Below the pieces are notes generated by a model. It worked only from the letters and a program-made list of their open reading frames with translations, was not told the origin of the DNA and did not search any database. This document shows positions 62,683-64,000 of a DNA stretch of 64,000 bases, piece after piece. Position 1 is the first letter of the stretch. Each line of letters opens with the position of its first letter. Both the position numbers and the translations under genes were made by a program. This DNA is from Candidatus Lernaella stagnicola (lineage in GTDB: Bacteria; Lernaellota; Lernaellaia; Lernaellales; Lernaellaceae): positions 292,073 to 356,072 of the forward strand of contig JAVCCK010000034.1 in assembly GCA_030765525.1 (NCBI GenBank), in the 5' to 3' direction.

Positions 62683-63512
62683 TACGAACTCCTTATGCGG
62701 GCCACTCCCAGCAGGGCGGCCGCGTCGTCGACCGTCGCCATCTCGTGGCCCATTTCCTTGATGAATAGCGCCGCCCGCTCCACCAACTCAGCGTTGCTGT
62801 CGGCGACGACGCCTTTGCGCACGTAGATGTTGTCCTCGAAGCCCACTCGCACGTGACCGCCAAGCAGGATGCTCCCCGGCGTCATGAAGGCGAAGCCGCG
62901 CCCGCCCACGCCGATACCTGTCCACAGCGAATCCGGCGGCAGGGCGTCGATCATTGCCATCAACGACTTGATGTCCGCCGGCAACCCGCCGGGCACGCCC
63001 ATCACGAAGCTGAAGTTGTAGGGCGGGGTGAGTAGGCCCTCGGCAATGAGTTGCCGCGCGTTGTGCACGTGGCCCAGGTCGAAACATTCCAGCGTCGGCT
63101 TGGTGCCCGCGGCCCGCATGCGCTCGGCGTACATGCGCATCTGCGGCAGGCTGTTGGGCAGTATTTCGTCGCTGAAATTGACCGAGCCGCAATCCAGGCT
63201 CGCCAGCGTCGGTTTCAGTTCGATCGGTTGCAGGCGTTCCTCGTCGCTCATGCCCACTGCGCCGCCGGTCGTCGTTTCAATGAGGATCGGGCACGCGGCT
63301 TCGATCGCGGCGATGGCCTCGGCGAAGACGGTTTCGTCGTTGGTGGGTGTGCCGTCGGGATGTCGCACGTGCAGATGCAGGATCGCGGCTCCCGCCTCGT
63401 ACACGCGCTTGGCTTCAGCGGCGAGTTCTTCGGCCGTGTGGGGTAGGCCGGGGCACTTTTCACGGGTGGTTTCCGCGCCGGTCAGCGCGCACGTAATCAT
63501 TCGTTTCGCCAT
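62682..63512 (-). CDS. kce: 3-keto-5-aminohexanoate cleavage enzyme
   Basis: Zinc enzyme (DUF849/BKACE family) that condenses 5-amino-3-oxohexanoate with acetyl-CoA to give 3-aminobutyryl-CoA and acetoacetate. The 276-residue protein has the zinc histidines H46 and H48 in AAILHLHVRHPDG, plus TGAETTREKCPGLP and GGHVRVGFEDNIYVRKG, where the glutamate is the third ligand. The ligand spacing matches the Cloacimonas enzyme. AAGGAG precedes the ATG. First gene of the minus-strand run kce-kdd-kamA. Confidence 0.95.
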   Translation of the reverse strand: MAKRMITCALTGAETTREKCPGLPHTAEELAAEAKRVYEAGAAILHLHVRHPDGTPTNDETVFAEAIAAIEAACPILIETTTGGAVGMSDEERLQPIELKPTLASLDCGSVNFSDEILPNSLPQMRMYAERMRAAGTKPTLECFDLGHVHNARQLIAEGLLTPPYNFSFVMGVPGGLPADIKSLMAMIDALPPDSLWTGIGVGGRGFAFMTPGSILLGGHVRVGFEDNIYVRKGVVADSNAELVERAALFIKEMGHEMATVDDAAALLGVARIRSS

Positions 63513-63547
63513 CGGACGCTCCTTGCCTGCTGGCCGGACGCCGGGGG

Positions 63548-63576
63548 ATACTACTGCCGCCCCCGGGGCCTTACAA
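63548..63576 (-). promoter_or_regulatory. Candidate promoter of the lysine operon
   Basis: On the minus strand TTGTAA (63576-63571) is followed after 17 nt by TAGTAT (63553-63548), about 36 nt before the kce ATG. The spacer contains a GC palindrome. Confidence 0.45.
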
Positions 63577-63690
63577 GCCCTCGCGTCGCTTACCGAGCGT
63601 CACTCAGGCCCACGCGTGCCGACGGGAAGAACGAATAGACCAAAAGAAGTCCCGTTCTTCTGTATGATTGAAATCGATTCGTCGCGCCCT

Positions 63691-63720
63691 TTGTCATCCT
63701 CGAGCGCAGCGAAGAATATT
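63691..63720 (+). repeat. REP-like motif
   Basis: TTGTCATCCTCGAGCGCAGC continuing GAAGAATATT closely resembles the dispersed 'GTCATCCTGAGCGCAGCGAAGAAT' intergenic sequence common in many bacterial genomes and metagenome bins. Only one copy is in this window. Confidence 0.5.
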
Positions 63721-63907
63721 TCCCTCTTTCCATGGGAGCGGGGCGGCCGTAGGCCGGAGTGCGGACAGCGTTTTCGACGAAAAGGCCATCCGAATCATCC
63801 GCCGTCGAATAGCCCTTTGGCAAATCAGATTATATTGTGATATAAAATAGTTAAAAGAATATCCTTCCTTATATTGTGTCAACCGGATTGAGGATAGGCG
63901 GGGACTT

Positions 63908-64000
63908 ATGAAAGCAAGAATACTAATTGCGCAAATAATTGTGTTGATTCTTTTCTCTTTTCTCCTCGTCTCCTGCGCCGGTGACGACAATGACGATGAC
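63908..64000 (+). CDS. Asp-rich lipoprotein, 3' end cut by window edge
   Basis: The ATG at 63908 opens a frame that runs to the window end: a signal peptide (LIAQIIVLILFSFLLVSC) with lipobox LVSC, then AGDDNDDD, the beginning of an acidic linker like those at 33.9 and 45.7 kb. GGGG lies just upstream of the ATG. Only 31 codons are visible. Confidence 0.72.
   Translation, partial: MKARILIAQIIVLILFSFLLVSCAGDDNDDD

Larger units (their letters stand above)
63513..63907. other. 395-bp intergenic region with promoter and repeat-like motif
   Basis: Apart from the kce promoter at 63548-63576 and a REP-like motif at 63691-63720 (both listed separately), it holds a short hairpin CGGCC-GTA-GGCCG (63744-63756) and an AT-rich last 100 bases. 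No coding frame looks real. Confidence 0.5.

Overview
The window is GC-rich, densely coded DNA from a Gram-negative bacterium. It encodes an outer-membrane-type beta-barrel, an LpoA-like lipoprotein, an MlaE-type permease, several lipobox lipoproteins, NagZ and RlmN. Overlapping ATGA and TGATG junctions, GTG/TTG starts and short gaps are frequent. Several exported proteins carry Asp/Asn-rich low-complexity linkers directly after the lipobox cysteine or near the C-terminus. That style is seen in some uncultured delta-proteobacteria-like lineages, but I cannot fix the taxon from sequence alone. No phage, IS element, CRISPR array or rRNA was found.

Layout. 1-8.9 kb: HEAT-repeat protein (cut by the left edge), class II DNA photolyase, convergent FadI-like thiolase, TPR protein, and a GIDE-domain membrane protein paired with LemA. 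8.9-11.3 kb: htpG (minus) and a gene-free stretch with a repeated 33-mer and REP-like hairpins. 11.3-17.4 kb: one long plus-strand run of rnhB, yraN, a two-component kinase/NtrC-type regulator pair, a periplasmic coiled-coil protein and a beta-barrel. 17.4-23.1 kb: secreted proteins, a DUF92 membrane protein, a second kinase/receiver pair, tRNA-Arg(CCT) with its own promoter and terminator, and a small exported protein. 23.2-27.9 kb: HU/IHF protein, sucCD, an AgmX-type protein and a zinc-ribbon membrane protein. 28-34.5 kb: monoacylglycerol-lipase-like hydrolase, acyl-CoA ligase, unknown protein, rhomboid protease, GH57/38-like secreted protein and a lipoprotein. 34.5-45.3 kb: minus-strand run grpE, dnaK, dnaJ, LpoA-like lipoprotein, dinG-type helicase, thiL, larB, larC. 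45.7-48 kb: Asp-rich lipoprotein and a subtilase with an (NDD)n tail, converging on a bidirectional terminator. 48.1-55.7 kb: flavoprotein, rlmN, nagZ, alr, mlaE-like gene, lipid kinase and a class III aminotransferase. 55.7-63.5 kb: a lysine-fermentation cluster. The right edge cuts the start of another Asp-rich lipoprotein.

The most coherent metabolic unit is lysine degradation. kamA, kdd, kce, kamD, kamE and a RidA-family gene are on the minus strand, and a class III aminotransferase converges on them. The usual ammonia lyase Kal is absent. The aminotransferase is the natural candidate for the acyl-CoA beta-transaminase (Kat) that replaces Kal in the variant route described from a digester metagenome. 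A P-loop NTPase overlapping the end of kamA may be a KamB-like reactivase component. A periplasmic FGE-fold protein sits inside the cluster with no obvious role.
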